Assembly: GCA_003216615.1 (NCBI GenBank)
Contig: QCIP01000006.1
Span: 45,219-109,218 of the forward strand
Reading direction: 5' to 3'
Source of the DNA: Prochlorococcus sp. AG-402-M15
Lineage (GTDB): Bacteria; Cyanobacteriota; Cyanobacteriia; PCC-6307; Cyanobiaceae
Length of the DNA stretch: 64,000 nucleotides
Both the position numbers and the translations under genes were made by a program. Of the stretch, positions 42,820-52,122 are shown piece by piece; position 1 is the first letter of the stretch; the number at the start of each line of letters is the position of its first letter. Below the pieces are notes generated by a model. The model was given only the letters and a program-made list of their open reading frames with translations, searched no databases and was not told where the DNA came from.

Positions 42820-43137
42820 TTAATCAACTTTAAATGGATCAGTTATTTCTGCACTGGGACATTCGAATTCCCCCACAGCAACAAACTCTAAACGCAGCTT
42901 TAAGAAAGTTATAAATTTTTTATCCGTAGATAAAACAGTAGCTGGAGGGCATGGAATCTTTGCTGTTAGATCAACAAATTGATTGGTTTGCAAAAAAGAT
43001 GGATTTTTTAAGAGCCAAAAATCTATTTCTTTATTGTTTTCTTTATAGTTCCTCTCCCTCTCCTTCAAAATCTCTGCGAGTGGTTCTTCAACTGTTAAAA
43101 ACTTTTCACTTGCTGCGACGAAAAAATATTTTTTCAT
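42820..43137 (-). CDS. ycf54: Ycf54 (Mg-protoporphyrin IX monomethyl ester cyclase accessory protein)
   Basis: A 105-residue DUF2488 protein. The N-terminal YFFVAASEKFLTVEEPLAE and internal LKERERNYKENNKEIDFWL match the Ycf54 pattern, and KKFITFLKLRLEFV is the conserved C-terminal block. Ycf54 supports the AcsF cyclase that forms the isocyclic ring of chlorophyll. It starts 7 bp after the pdxJ stop and lies 17 bp upstream of recC, so it may be transcribed from pdxJ. Confidence 0.93.
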   Translation of the reverse strand: MKKYFFVAASEKFLTVEEPLAEILKERERNYKENNKEIDFWLLKNPSFLQTNQFVDLTAKIPCPPATVLSTDKKFITFLKLRLEFVAVGEFECPSAEITDPFKVD

Positions 43138-43144
43138 TTGAAAT

Positions 43145-43861
43145 TTAATTTGGTGTAATAAGTGACTTCATTTCACGAACAGACTTTTCTAATCCTACCG
43201 CTAAAGCCCTTGCAACAATACTATGGCCTATGTTTAGCTCGTTCATATTGTTAATTGATGCAATTTTTTTAACATTATTATAGTTAAGTCCATGCCCAGC
43301 ATTAACAATTAATCCAAGGTCATTAGCTACATGCGTGGACTCTATTATCCTTTGAAGCTCTTCATACTGATCATTACCAGATAATTCAGCATATTTACCA
43401 GTGTGTAATTCAATAAAGTTAAACCCAATTTCTTTGGAATAATTAATCTGATCACTAAGAGGATCAATAAATGCACTTACTTCAATATTTGAATCCCCTA
43501 AATTTTCAACAAAATCCTTAAGATATTTAACATTGCCTTTCACATCCAACCCACCTTCAGTAGTAACTTCCTCTCGTTTCTCTGGAACGATTGTCACATA
43601 ATCGGGCAGAAGTTTTTTGGCAATTTCTAACATTTCTGGTGTTGCAGCCATCTCTAAATTGAGTTTTGTTTTTATAGTTTTTTTCAAAAGGAACACGTCT
43701 CTATCTTGTATATGTCTTCTATCTTCTCTCAAATGAACTGTTATAGAGTCTGCCCCTCCTAATTCAGCTAAAAAAGCAAATTGTACAGGATCAGGTTCTA
43801 CAGTTTTCCTTGCTTGCCTTACATTTGCAATATGATCAATGTTTACTCCTAAAGTAGTCAT
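43145..43861 (-). CDS. pdxJ: Pyridoxine 5'-phosphate synthase
   Basis: Final ring-closing enzyme of the DXP-dependent vitamin B6 pathway. The 238-residue TIM barrel shows [14 protein letters not shown], the [17 protein letters not shown] block and [10 protein letters not shown] near the phosphate-binding site, ending GHSIVARAL. Length is normal. It is divergent from plsC, with a gap of ~60 bp, and upstream of ycf54. Confidence 0.97.
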   Translation of the reverse strand: MTTLGVNIDHIANVRQARKTVEPDPVQFAFLAELGGADSITVHLREDRRHIQDRDVFLLKKTIKTKLNLEMAATPEMLEIAKKLLPDYVTIVPEKREEVTTEGGLDVKGNVKYLKDFVENLGDSNIEVSAFIDPLSDQINYSKEIGFNFIELHTGKYAELSGNDQYEELQRIIESTHVANDLGLIVNAGHGLNYNNVKKIASINNMNELNIGHSIVARALAVGLEKSVREMKSLITPN

Positions 43862-43921
43862 AATAAAAAAATCTTAGTTTCTAGACAATCTAGTAACCGC
43901 CCAATAATAGCTAATAAAAAA

Positions 43922-44632
43922 TTGCAAACACTTAAATTATTAATATATAGTAAATTGAATTTGAAGAACTCAGTAGATATTTGGTATAAAATTAATCCTG
44001 TACTGGGATTTATTGCAATGTTCGTTACTCAGGATATTGTTTTGAAGTTCTTTTTTAGAAAAAAGAAAATATTAAATAATGGTTTTTCGATTCCCATAAA
44101 TTCCTCAATAATTTTAGCTCCAACCCATAGGTCAAGATGGGACGGCTTAATCCTCACTATGGCAATTGGTAGAAGGGTAACCAACAAAGATTGTAGGTTT
44201 ATGGTTACAAAATCCGAAATGAATGGAATACAAGGTTGGTTCTTAAAAAGACTTGGATGTTTTTCGATAAACCAATTATCCCCTTCTCTTTCAGCGTTAA
44301 GATACGCGATTGATCTTATAGAAAAAGGCGAACAGCTTGTTGTTTTCCCAGAAGGGAAAATCAACAAAAATGGAAAAAAACTGGTTCTCAAAGAAGGATT
44401 GTATAGATTAGCCCGATTAGCTGCAAAAAAAACAGAATCCATTACTATAATCCCTATAGGAATTGCCTATAGCAAAGTATCTCCAAAATTCAGGAGCGAA
44501 TTTTGTTTATCCTTTGGCCAGCCTATTTCGATGCAAGATTATGTTAACTTTACAATTGAAGAATTTAATGAATCTTTAAATGAAAAAATGCTTAAAGCTG
44601 AAAAAATAGCCTTAAAAAATGTAGGAAGATGA
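43922..44632 (+). CDS. plsC: 1-acyl-sn-glycerol-3-phosphate acyltransferase
   Basis: Acylates lysophosphatidate to phosphatidate. Acyltransferase motif I (HRSRWD, an H-x4-D) and motif III (FPEGKINKNG) are clear, with an N-terminal hydrophobic segment. The longest frame starts at a TTG at 43922 (236 residues). A TTG at 43955 and an ATG at 44018 (204 residues) are alternatives, and I cannot decide between them. The catalytic core is intact with any of them. Confidence 0.88.
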   Translation: MQTLKLLIYSKLNLKNSVDIWYKINPVLGFIAMFVTQDIVLKFFFRKKKILNNGFSIPINSSIILAPTHRSRWDGLILTMAIGRRVTNKDCRFMVTKSEMNGIQGWFLKRLGCFSINQLSPSLSALRYAIDLIEKGEQLVVFPEGKINKNGKKLVLKEGLYRLARLAAKKTESITIIPIGIAYSKVSPKFRSEFCLSFGQPISMQDYVNFTIEEFNESLNEKMLKAEKIALKNVGR

Positions 44633-44649
44633 ATCCATAATAAGTTAAT

Positions 44650-45189
44650 ATGAATTTTAATATTATTGAGAAAATGACATTCGTAAAATTAATTCCGATT
44701 ATATTAGTATTTTTTGGAGTTTTTCCATATGGAAATTATCTTTATGCAGGTGCTGAAAACCCTTCAAACTATAAAGTCCTCTCATCCAAGAATAAAAAAC
44801 TATCCATAGATAATGTTAAGTATTATCTAGATCAAGGAGATACATTTATAAAAAGTGGAGATTTTGATAAAGCCAAAGAAACCTATCTAGATGCAAGAAA
44901 ATTAGCAAAACAACTGGCATCATTTTATTCTGATCTAAATACAGCCTTCATAGGAGTTGATGCAAGAATACCAAATGAAGTACAAAGAAAAGGTAAGGAA
45001 ACATTACGAATTTTGGCGGAATCAAATAAAAGATTAGCTGCTTTATACATAAAGAATGAAAAACCAGAGGTAGCTGTACCATTACTTGTGGAAACTATTA
45101 GGATAATGTCTCCTAGTAGCCCTGAAGGTAAAGAAGCTTATGAAAGTTTAATCCAACTAGGATTTGTTGAAACAAAATATAAGGGTTAA
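44650..45189 (+). CDS. Exported helical-repeat (TPR-like) protein
   Basis: A 179-residue protein with a signal peptide. The ATG at 44674 (residue 9 of this frame) gives a cleaner signal (FVKLIPIILVFFGVFPYG, then AGAENPSN). The mature part is all-helical, with a TPR-like motif YYLDQGDTFIKSGDFDKAKETYLDARKL (shown in part by LDQGDTFIKSGDFDKAKETY) and a second helical pair (LLVETIRIMSPSSPEGKEA). Unknown function; probably lumenal or periplasmic. It precedes bolA by 12 bp, same strand. Confidence 0.8.
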   Translation: MNFNIIEKMTFVKLIPIILVFFGVFPYGNYLYAGAENPSNYKVLSSKNKKLSIDNVKYYLDQGDTFIKSGDFDKAKETYLDARKLAKQLASFYSDLNTAFIGVDARIPNEVQRKGKETLRILAESNKRLAALYIKNEKPEVAVPLLVETIRIMSPSSPEGKEAYESLIQLGFVETKYKG

Positions 45190-45201
45190 TTAAGACTAAT
45201 T

Positions 45202-45432
45202 ATGATTACAAAAAAAGAAGTTATTAATTTAATCAAAAAAAAAATACCAAGTTCCCAAGTTTTTGTTAAAAATATCAAGGGAAATGATCATTTAGAAGTA
45301 ACTGTAATTGCATATGAATTCAATGGATTATCATTAGTTAAACAACATCAGCTAGTATATTCTGCACTAAAGGAAGAATTAGCTTCAGAAGCTATCCATG
45401 CACTGGCATTAAAAACACAAACACCAAATTAA
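45202..45432 (+). CDS. bolA: BolA family protein
   Basis: A 76-residue BolA-fold protein with the conserved histidines in DHLEVTVIA and QHQLVYSAL and the terminal IHALALKTQTP. BolA proteins bind CGFS glutaredoxins through a shared [2Fe-2S] cluster. The next gene, 3 bp downstream, is exactly such a glutaredoxin, so the two probably act as a complex in iron-sulfur handling. Confidence 0.95.
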   Translation: MITKKEVINLIKKKIPSSQVFVKNIKGNDHLEVTVIAYEFNGLSLVKQHQLVYSALKEELASEAIHALALKTQTPN

Positions 45433-45435
45433 ATT

Positions 45436-45759
45436 ATGGACAACTTAACAAAAGATAAAATACAAAAACTTATTGACTCTAATCCTGTAATGGTATTCAT
45501 GAAAGGTACTAAATTAATGCCTCAATGCGGTTTTTCCAACAATGTAGTTCAAATACTAAATTCACTAGGAGTAGAGTTTGGTACTTTTGATGTTTTAAGT
45601 GATTTTGAGCTCAGAGAAGGTGTTAAAGAATATTCAAATTGGCCAACGATTCCTCAAGTATATTTAAAAGGAGAGTTTCTTGGTGGGTCAGACATTCTTA
45701 TTGAAATGTATAATTCAGGATCTTTAAAAGAAAAAATAGAAATAGAATTAGCGTCTTAA
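45436..45759 (+). CDS. grxD: Monothiol CGFS glutaredoxin (Grx4/GrxD)
   Basis: A 107-residue monothiol glutaredoxin with the CGFS motif in [10 protein letters not shown] and the [19 protein letters not shown] glutathione/cluster-binding block. It carries and transfers [2Fe-2S] clusters and partners with BolA, encoded immediately upstream. Confidence 0.97.
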   Translation: MDNLTKDKIQKLIDSNPVMVFMKGTKLMPQCGFSNNVVQILNSLGVEFGTFDVLSDFELREGVKEYSNWPTIPQVYLKGEFLGGSDILIEMYNSGSLKEKIEIELAS

Positions 45760-45807
45760 GATAATTAGTAAGTATAAATACTGATTTAGTTAATAAAAAT
45801 TAATATT

Positions 45808-46077
45808 TTAAATCCTTTTTTTATCAAAAAAACCTTTATTTCCTTCCCCTTCAGGATCAATAAAACTTGATGGATCTAAGATCCATCTTTCAATTAATTT
45901 TTCTAATTTCTCTTGATCTCTTTGCTCTAAAGCACTGCAATTCCTTAAGGCTTGGAGATAACCATCACTATATAATTTAAGGTCAGATGGCGTATGAAAA
46001 CGAGTAACTAAGTCTTGGCAAGTATCGCAAATCGATTGAAAATGACGAATTGCTTTAGGATTTTCAAATGATGTCAT
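45808..46077 (-). CDS. DUF6761-like small cyanobacterial protein
   Basis: I place the start at the ATG at 46077 (protein begins MTSFENPKAIRHFQSI, 89 residues). The frame is open upstream, but that segment lacks family features and would overlap the response-regulator start region. The helical DLKLYSDGYLQALRN and EQRDQEKLEKLIERWILDP segments resemble a cyanobacteria-specific family (DUF6761). Function unknown. It is divergent from the response regulator. Confidence 0.78.
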   Translation of the reverse strand: MTSFENPKAIRHFQSICDTCQDLVTRFHTPSDLKLYSDGYLQALRNCSALEQRDQEKLEKLIERWILDPSSFIDPEGEGNKGFFDKKRI

Positions 46078-46163
46078 AATTAGATAGATTCTGATTTTTA
46101 TTGAGCATTTGTTATACCTTATTAAGGATGATAAAAAATTGCCTGGCCAAACAGTAATTAAGA

Positions 46164-46901
46164 ATGCAATCAACTGAGCAAATCTTAGCTTCAACCCCTA
46201 GCAGTTCTCAATTGCCTGCGAGTTCTCAAACTCCTTCAAGAGTTCTTGTTGTTGAACCTCACCCCACACTAAGAACAGTCCTTGTACAAAGGCTTCGTCA
46301 AGATGGTCATCTTGCTGCTGCAGTTGGATCAGCTGCTGAAGCAGTAGACTTATGCAGGGAACAGTCACCTGACCTATTAGTAAGTGCAGAAATCCTTGAG
46401 CAGAATACTGCAATGCGATTAGCACAACAATTAGGTTCCTCAGTCATTGTTTTGACGGCCAGATCTGGAGTTGAAGCATTAGTTAATCTATTAGATGAAG
46501 GAGCTGATGATGTTCTCAGAAAACCATTTGGATTAGAAGAGCTAGCAGCCAGATGTAGAACACTCTTAAAAAGAGGAAGAATAGGACTACAAGAAAAAGT
46601 TGAGGTTGGGCCTTTAGAGGTTCATCTACTTTTAAGACAAGTAACTCTTAGCGAGAAGCCTGTAGAACTAAGCCCAAGAGAGTTTGCCCTGCTGTGCGCC
46701 CTTTTAATGCCGCCTGGTATGGTAAGAAGTCGCCAAGAGCTCCTAAGGATGGCTTGGCCCCCTTTCAGTGGAGGTCCCAGATCTGTAGATACTCAGGTCT
46801 TAACATTGCGAAGAAAATTAGAACAAGCAGGATTGGGAGAAGGTGGTGGTATAACCACTGTAAGACAACAAGGTTATCGATTCAGTATTGATAACATTTA
46901 A
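46164..46901 (+). CDS. OmpR-type response regulator with degenerate receiver
   Basis: A 245-residue protein with a Ser/Pro/Gln-rich lead (~1-25), a receiver-like domain (~27-137) and a winged-helix DNA-binding domain (~150-243; ELSPREFALL, SVDTQVLTLRRKL, TTVRQQGYRF). The usual acidic pair is replaced (VLVVEPHPTLR) and the phospho-acceptor position at the end of beta-3 reads SAE rather than LD, while the Thr (VLTA) and Lys (LRKPF) remain. It therefore looks phosphorylation-independent. By eye it is GC-richer than its neighbours. No cognate kinase is adjacent. Confidence 0.88.
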   Translation: MQSTEQILASTPSSSQLPASSQTPSRVLVVEPHPTLRTVLVQRLRQDGHLAAAVGSAAEAVDLCREQSPDLLVSAEILEQNTAMRLAQQLGSSVIVLTARSGVEALVNLLDEGADDVLRKPFGLEELAARCRTLLKRGRIGLQEKVEVGPLEVHLLLRQVTLSEKPVELSPREFALLCALLMPPGMVRSRQELLRMAWPPFSGGPRSVDTQVLTLRRKLEQAGLGEGGGITTVRQQGYRFSIDNI

Positions 46902-47404
46902 CTTAGAAAAGCAAAAAATTCTCCAATAATCATTAAGACTGAAAGTAAGGTCAGTAATTTATAGGTCCAAAGTGGTGATATATAAGTTATTTCATCTATA
47001 GAGATACCAGTATTTTTATACACAGTTGCTAAAAATTTCTCGAAATTTTCTAACCTTTGTGGGATAAGGAAATTATCCCCTTTTTTAGTATTGAAATAAT
47101 AAACCTTACTACCCTGACTGGTAGGTAGAGATTTGATTAACTTAATATCTTTCCAAGGAATCTCCCAATTATTTCTACCTAAGGTTTTAGAGATTATGGT
47201 GGTTTTATATGAAATTTTATTATTACAAGTTTCTACGTAATCACTTGTCAAATTAATAATTAAATAAATTCCTAGGAAAAATGTAATTATAGAGATTATT
47301 TTTAATTGATCATTTGAAATAAATGGAAGAGGGGTTGTTAGCGCTAAGTATAGAGAAATTAATGAACTTTTTACAATAAAAAGAGTTTTAAATTTTTCTA
47401 TCAT
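46898..47404 (-). CDS. Membrane protein of unknown function
   Basis: A 168-residue protein with two hydrophobic segments near the N-terminus (~12-28 and ~35-52), a soluble middle (~55-140) with a PH-like strand pattern (NNWEIPWKDIKLIKS, YYFNTKKGDNFLIPQ), and a C-terminal transmembrane segment (~146-166). Unknown function. It lies 15 bp downstream of crtH on the same strand and overlaps the response regulator tail by 4 bp. Confidence 0.75.
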   Translation of the reverse strand: MIEKFKTLFIVKSSLISLYLALTTPLPFISNDQLKIISIITFFLGIYLIINLTSDYVETCNNKISYKTTIISKTLGRNNWEIPWKDIKLIKSLPTSQGSKVYYFNTKKGDNFLIPQRLENFEKFLATVYKNTGISIDEITYISPLWTYKLLTLLSVLMIIGEFFAFLS

Positions 47405-47419
47405 TTATAAAAAACCTAT

Positions 47420-48964
47420 TTAATCTGGTAACTTGAAACTATTTATATTTAATTTTGCACCTATTTTATGAGCGCAAGCAAAACCACTAAAGGCTACCGC
47501 ATTCAAACCTTGGCCCGGGAAACATGAGTCTCCTACGCAATAAAGGTTTTTAATTTTTGTAGTATTGAATGGCATTGGCAAAAGTCCAAGCAACTTATGA
47601 TTAGGTATTGGCCCATAAGATCCATCATATCTGCCTAGAAATTTTCTATGAGTTTTTGGCGTGCCAATTTCTTTATGATCAATGTTTTGATCAAGATTGG
47701 GTAAAAGCCTTGAAATCTTTTCAACAATATATAAAAAATATTCTTCTTTCTTCTGAAGATATTCTTTCCTAGTAATGTTCTCCCATTCATCTATTGATGA
47801 AGGGGTAAATGCATGGACTATATGTTTACCTTCAGGTGCCAAGGAAGGGTCTAATAAGGTAGGTATAGAAACGAAGATCACTCCTTTTTCACTTTCTAAT
47901 TCATCCCAATTCTCAACAATAATATGATGACAATTAAAGTTATTGCTTATTATATTTTTTTCTACACCAAGGTGAATTGATACAAAAGAAGGGGAAGGTT
48001 TATAGTTTTCTGACCATTTATATTCACTTCTTGGAACGTTTTTACTTGTAATTAATCCTTTCTTTTTATTTTCCAATCCAAATGTATCCCATCTAGTGGC
48101 ATTTGATACAATAATATCTGAGTAAATTTCTTCCCCATTTGAAAGTTTAACTCCTATCGCTTTCTCATGCTTTAAAAGTATTTTAGTAACATTAGCTTTA
48201 TAGCGAATTTTGCTCCCTAATTTTTCTATTCCAGAAACTAACTTCTCTGCTATCATTCCAACCCCCCCTTTTGGATAATTGATACCACCAGCGTGTCTAT
48301 CAGTAAAAACCATTCCTGCATTAATCATTGGCGTTTTAAGAGCTGGCATTACTGACCAACAGAAACATTCGATATCGATAAATTTCAAGAGATCAGGATC
48401 TTTTATAAACTTTCTTGCAACATCTCCAGCATTTACAGGTAACCATCTAGCTAACCCCAAACAGGATAATGGAGATTTAAAGAAAACTTTAATAAGATAA
48501 CTTGGATCTTCTATTGATAAAAGAGGCATTGAATCTAAAGATTTAAATACACTTTTACAAGTATCGTAAAATTTCTTGATACCTTTTTTTTCTTTGGGGA
48601 AACTATCTGATAATTTATTTATAAATTGCTCATAACTTTTATCTACAGAAATACTAAAATTATTTGGCAGGTGATATTCCAGTTGCACAGGATCAGGAAT
48701 AGTTTCACATTTTTCATTTACATCTTTTAAGGCTCGAGTTAATAAATTAGTATAGCCTTTATCTCCAAATCCAAATATCATTGAAGCTCCAACATCAAAG
48801 GTATAGCCTTTTCTCTTAAAAGAGCCCCCGCTTCCTCCTGGAATAATGTATTTCTCGAGCACTAAAACTTGAGCTCCCTTTGCAGCTAATTGTGATGCTG
48901 TAACTAACCCTCCTATTCCTGAACCAATAATAATTGCATCGAAATTTGCCTTATTAGATTTCAT
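47420..48964 (-). CDS. crtH: Carotenoid (prolycopene) isomerase
   Basis: CrtISO converts poly-cis lycopene to all-trans lycopene before cyclisation. The 514-residue FAD protein has the dinucleotide fold IIGSGIGGLVTASQLAAKG (~12-30), the ERYIIPGGS-like block, and a C-terminal flavin-contact region with LYCVGDSCFPGQGLNAVAFSG. It belongs to the phytoene-desaturase-like family; crtH is favoured over crtD/crtO by the cyanobacterial context and these blocks. Confidence 0.9.
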   Translation of the reverse strand: MKSNKANFDAIIIGSGIGGLVTASQLAAKGAQVLVLEKYIIPGGSGGSFKRKGYTFDVGASMIFGFGDKGYTNLLTRALKDVNEKCETIPDPVQLEYHLPNNFSISVDKSYEQFINKLSDSFPKEKKGIKKFYDTCKSVFKSLDSMPLLSIEDPSYLIKVFFKSPLSCLGLARWLPVNAGDVARKFIKDPDLLKFIDIECFCWSVMPALKTPMINAGMVFTDRHAGGINYPKGGVGMIAEKLVSGIEKLGSKIRYKANVTKILLKHEKAIGVKLSNGEEIYSDIIVSNATRWDTFGLENKKKGLITSKNVPRSEYKWSENYKPSPSFVSIHLGVEKNIISNNFNCHHIIVENWDELESEKGVIFVSIPTLLDPSLAPEGKHIVHAFTPSSIDEWENITRKEYLQKKEEYFLYIVEKISRLLPNLDQNIDHKEIGTPKTHRKFLGRYDGSYGPIPNHKLLGLLPMPFNTTKIKNLYCVGDSCFPGQGLNAVAFSGFACAHKIGAKLNINSFKLPD

Positions 48965-48988
48965 TTTTTGGTTTTTTAATAGTATATT

Positions 48989-50401
48989 CTAATTAATTTT
49001 GATAAGTAAGTGATCTTTTTCAAAAGAAGTACCTACTTTTTTTTTAAAACCATTCAAGGATTCTGTAGATCTCTCTTGATAAGCTTTATACCTTAATCTT
49101 TTGTCTTTTATTCTTTTAGTTAGTTCTGGTACCAAGCCAAATGAAGCAGGCATTGGCTGGAATTTATTTTTTTTCTGATTAGACAATATTTTATTTCTAT
49201 TACTTATGAAATTCATCAAAGAACCAATCATTGATTCTCTTGGAAAAGTTACTGGTCCTTTACCTTTAGCTAACAAGGATGCATTTATTCCTGCAAGCAA
49301 GCCCCCCGCGGCTGCCGCAGCATAACCTTCTGTACCTGTTATTTGACCAGCAGCCAAAAGATTTTCTCTTTTAATAAATTGCAATGTTGGCAAAAGTAAT
49401 TTAGGGGACTCTAAAAAAGTATTTCTATGCATTACTCCATATCGCACAAACTCAGCCTTTTCTAAGCCTGGAATCATCCTAAAAATTCTTTTTTGCTCTG
49501 ACCATCTGAGGTTTGTTTGAAACCCTACCATATTTAATAATTTACCTTCTAAATCTTCTTTCCTTAGTTGAACAATTGCATGAGGTCTTTTTTTTAACCT
49601 ATTTTCCCTGTTTAATAAATCTCCCCATTTTGGATTCCACAACCCTATAGATTTCAAGGGGCCGTATCTCATTGTATCGACTCCTCTTCTGGCAATTTCT
49701 TCGATTGGCAAACAAGCTTCAAAAAAATTAGCAGATTCTTTTTCAAAGTCTTTTAAACTTGCTTGTTCTCCTTTTATTAGTTCTTTCCTAAAATTAGTAT
49801 ATTCACTTTTATCCATAGGGCAATTTAAATATGCCGGATCTCCTTTATCATATCTACTAGCTTTAAAAACAATCTCTTGATCAAGAGTATCGCCATAAAT
49901 TATTGGACTGGCGGCATCAAAAAAATGACAGGAATCGATACCTGTAAAATCTTGAATTTTAAAGAACAACTCATCTGAAGTTAATGGACCAGTAGCCAGA
50001 ATGGTTATATTATCTTTGCTTGGGAGATCCAGTTGTTCAAATCTCTTAATTTCTATTAAAGGATGATCAGATAAAACATTAGTCAAAGCGTTACTAAATT
50101 TAGACCTATCTACTGCTAAGGCGCCTCCTGCCGGGACAGCATATTTGTCTGCAGTTTGAACTATCAATGAATTAAAAAATCTTAATTCCTTTTGTAATAA
50201 ACCTGCAGCTCTATCTGGACTTAGTGACCCAAAACTATTACTACAAACCAATTCTCCAAATTCATCTGTATGATGAGCTGGAGTTAATTTTAATGGTCTC
50301 ATTTCAATTAACGTAACTGAAACTCCTGCATTTGCTATCTGCCAAGCAGCTTCACAACCAGCAAGACCCGCTCCTACTACAATTACATTTTTTTCTATCA
50401 A
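48989..50401 (-). CDS. trmFO: Methylenetetrahydrofolate-tRNA-(uracil-5-)-methyltransferase
   Basis: Folate/FAD-dependent enzyme forming T54 in tRNA. The 470-residue protein has the FAD motif [16 protein letters not shown] (~6-21), the [17 protein letters not shown] block with catalytic Cys, CPMDKSEY and the glycine-rich [13 protein letters not shown]. It starts 6 bp after the psbY stop on the same strand. Confidence 0.97.
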   Translation of the reverse strand: MIEKNVIVVGAGLAGCEAAWQIANAGVSVTLIEMRPLKLTPAHHTDEFGELVCSNSFGSLSPDRAAGLLQKELRFFNSLIVQTADKYAVPAGGALAVDRSKFSNALTNVLSDHPLIEIKRFEQLDLPSKDNITILATGPLTSDELFFKIQDFTGIDSCHFFDAASPIIYGDTLDQEIVFKASRYDKGDPAYLNCPMDKSEYTNFRKELIKGEQASLKDFEKESANFFEACLPIEEIARRGVDTMRYGPLKSIGLWNPKWGDLLNRENRLKKRPHAIVQLRKEDLEGKLLNMVGFQTNLRWSEQKRIFRMIPGLEKAEFVRYGVMHRNTFLESPKLLLPTLQFIKRENLLAAGQITGTEGYAAAAAGGLLAGINASLLAKGKGPVTFPRESMIGSLMNFISNRNKILSNQKKNKFQPMPASFGLVPELTKRIKDKRLRYKAYQERSTESLNGFKKKVGTSFEKDHLLIKIN

Positions 50402-50407
50402 ATTAAA

Positions 50408-50524
50408 TTAATCCTTGCCCAAAAAATCTCTATTAAATTGTTCTCTAGCTGGTTTTTGTATATTAAATATAACCCAAGCTAAAGCAGCGATAATTGGTGC
50501 GAAAACTACAATTGTTCTGAGCAT
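50408..50524 (-). CDS. psbY: Photosystem II protein PsbY
   Basis: A 38-residue single-helix protein. Minus-strand translation begins [20 protein letters not shown] and ends [12 protein letters not shown], matching cyanobacterial PsbY in size, hydrophobic segment (~4-20) and polar C-terminus. PsbY lies at the periphery of photosystem II near cytochrome b559. The short spacing to trmFO (6 bp) suggests a shared transcript. Confidence 0.93.
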
Positions 50525-50700
50525 TTTAAAAATTCTATGACCTACATTACATCATACTCTGAAGGTGAAAATATAGAGGGAATTTTTAATTTTTTATTTC
50601 ATAAGTTAAGAATTGTATTTCTATTGTTTAACTTGAGATAATAAGTTGTTTTTTTTGCCTTAAAAAGGGATAATTTCATATGTACTCTATTTTACAAAAT

Positions 50701-50772
50701 GGGTCGCTAGCTCAGTGGTAGAGCATCCGGCTTTTAACCGGCTGGTCCTGAGTTCGAATCTCAGGCGACCCA
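50701..50772 (+). tRNA. trnK: tRNA-Lys (anticodon UUU)
   Basis: A 72-nt cloverleaf. The acceptor stem GGGTCGC pairs with GCGACCC, discriminator A. The anticodon loop is CTTTTAA, with anticodon TTT, and the T-loop TTCGAAT is present. CCA is not encoded in phase with a mature end. It is transcribed divergently from psbY. Confidence 0.97.
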
Positions 50773-51283
50773 CATTTAAACAATTTAGTACATTATTTTG
50801 AATCAAATTTTAATAAATAAACCAAATCCAATTGATAATTAGAGATTAGATACTAATATTTAGTAATTTTTATTAGCTATTACAAGATGCTTAAGATAAA
50901 TTGCTAGAAACAAATGAAATTTGCAAATTCATTAAAGAACTCTAATAAATTGGAACAACTCAAACAATTTTCTTTAACTTAACCCCTTCCCTCCCCAAAA
51001 AAAATTGATCTAGAATTTTAACCTGTTGGCCAGTTGAAAAAATTTCAGGATCTCTTAAAAATCAAGCTTGCATTATCTCACTATGAATTAATGAATGTAA
51101 GCTAAATTTATATAAGGATTTTCGGGTAATATTAAAACAGTAATGTAACGTTATTGACACATTTATGTTATCTGCATACACCTTTATTTTACCAAGATAT
51201 GTATTTGCATAAATTTCTTAAATATACTTTACAAAGCTTCATACTACCTGTTACAATAATTAACATAATTTACATTATTTATT
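50773..51283 (+). other. Long AT-rich intergenic region upstream of the hli gene
   Basis: About 510 bp with no gene that I can support. It contains a C-rich patch (around 50,980) and several T- or A-runs. The last ~150 bp are presumably the promoter and leader of the light-stress gene. A small RNA is possible, but I see no diagnostic fold. Confidence 0.5.
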
Positions 51284-51391
51284 ATGACACCTGAAGCAGA
51301 ACGTTTTAATGGTTGGGCAGCTATGTTAGGTTTCGTAGCAGCGGTTGGCGCCTATGTTACTACTGGACAAATTATCCCAGGTTGGTTCTAA
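51284..51391 (+). CDS. hli: High-light-inducible protein (HLIP)
   Basis: A 35-residue single-helix member of the chlorophyll a/b-binding superfamily. It carries the ExxNGxxAMxGF motif as EAERFNGWAAMLGFVAA, and ends GQIIPGWF. HLIPs bind chlorophyll and carotenoid and protect photosystem assembly under excess light. The short single-helix form is typical of marine picocyanobacteria. It stands alone with long flanks on both sides. Confidence 0.95.
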   Translation: MTPEAERFNGWAAMLGFVAAVGAYVTTGQIIPGWF

Positions 51392-51753
51392 GTCTTAAAG
51401 GCTTTATACACAAATACAAATAGTTATTAGACTTTTAAAAAAGTCCTTAACAATATTAATAAATTAACCTTTCAAATTAGGAAATTGTAGTTTGCTAACC
51501 ACATTTCCCTTGAGAGGTTTTTTTCTATTAATCCTACAAAGTAAATTTCATGAAAGACAATTATTAATTTATCGCTGAAAGAAGTAATAGAAAATTAATG
51601 ATAACCTCTTTTCAGCCTTCATTATTAACTACGTTTTTTCTTTGTGGATCCTTATCATAATCTTGTGATTTATTTGATTAAACTTCTAAATAGTAAGTAT
51701 TAATAGAAAAAGTATCTATAAATTTTAATAAAATAATAAACAGTTTATTTACT
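51392..51753 (+). other. AT-rich region downstream of hli with weak hairpins
   Basis: About 360 bp with no supported gene. Around 51,429-51,447 is a short hairpin (AGACTTT/AAGTCCT). Around 51,466-51,520 the segment AACCTTTCAA can pair with TTGAGAGGTT just before a T-run. Either may terminate the hli transcript, but both are weak. Confidence 0.4.
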
Positions 51754-51963
51754 ATGAATAATTATTTTTATAGAGATTTAGATGTTTTCTTATCTATATT
51801 ATCTAAACAAGTTGAACATAACAGATGGCCTTTTTTAATCCAAAATGTTTTTGTTGATCTTTCAATATCTTTTCGACAAATTAAACATTTAAAAATTGGA
51901 GGCATAATAAATAATAGAAATTTCGATGAAATTACTTTTAGTAGTTTTGCTATTAAAAACTAA
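51754..51963 (+). CDS. Possible small protein, unknown
   Basis: An open frame of 69 codons beginning at an ATG. The product is mixed polar/hydrophobic (HNRWPFLIQNVFVDLS, RQIKHLKIGG) with no recognisable domain and no clear ribosome-binding site. Its amphipathic character and the amino-acid mix make it a plausible small gene, but it could be chance in AT-rich DNA. Confidence 0.35.
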   Translation: MNNYFYRDLDVFLSILSKQVEHNRWPFLIQNVFVDLSISFRQIKHLKIGGIINNRNFDEITFSSFAIKN

Positions 51964-52089
51964 CTAACTAAATTATAAATAAATTGACTTAACTATTTTT
52001 ATAAAATAAAAAAAGTCAAAAATATATACTCTTTTAAACTATATACAGAATGATAATTTAAGAATAAATATAGTATTTTTGAGTTTACA

Positions 52090-52122
52090 AAAAAAAAGAC
52101 CTGCCTTTAAAGCAGGTCTTTT
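52090..52122 (-). terminator. Rho-independent terminator of porin copy 1
   Basis: Stem GACCTGC/GCAGGTC (52098-52104 with 52112-52118), extended by A-T pairs and followed, on the minus strand, by a run of Ts (the A-run at 52090-52097). The same structure follows porin copy 2. Confidence 0.88.

Noticed and set aside
45808..46194. Long form of the DUF6761-like protein
   Set aside because: The N-terminal 39 residues would overlap the start of the divergent response regulator and lack family similarity; the ATG at 46077 is preferred.
50914..50982. 22-codon frame starting MKFANSLKNSNK
   Set aside because: Very short, no ribosome-binding site and no conserved feature; likely chance in the hli upstream region.
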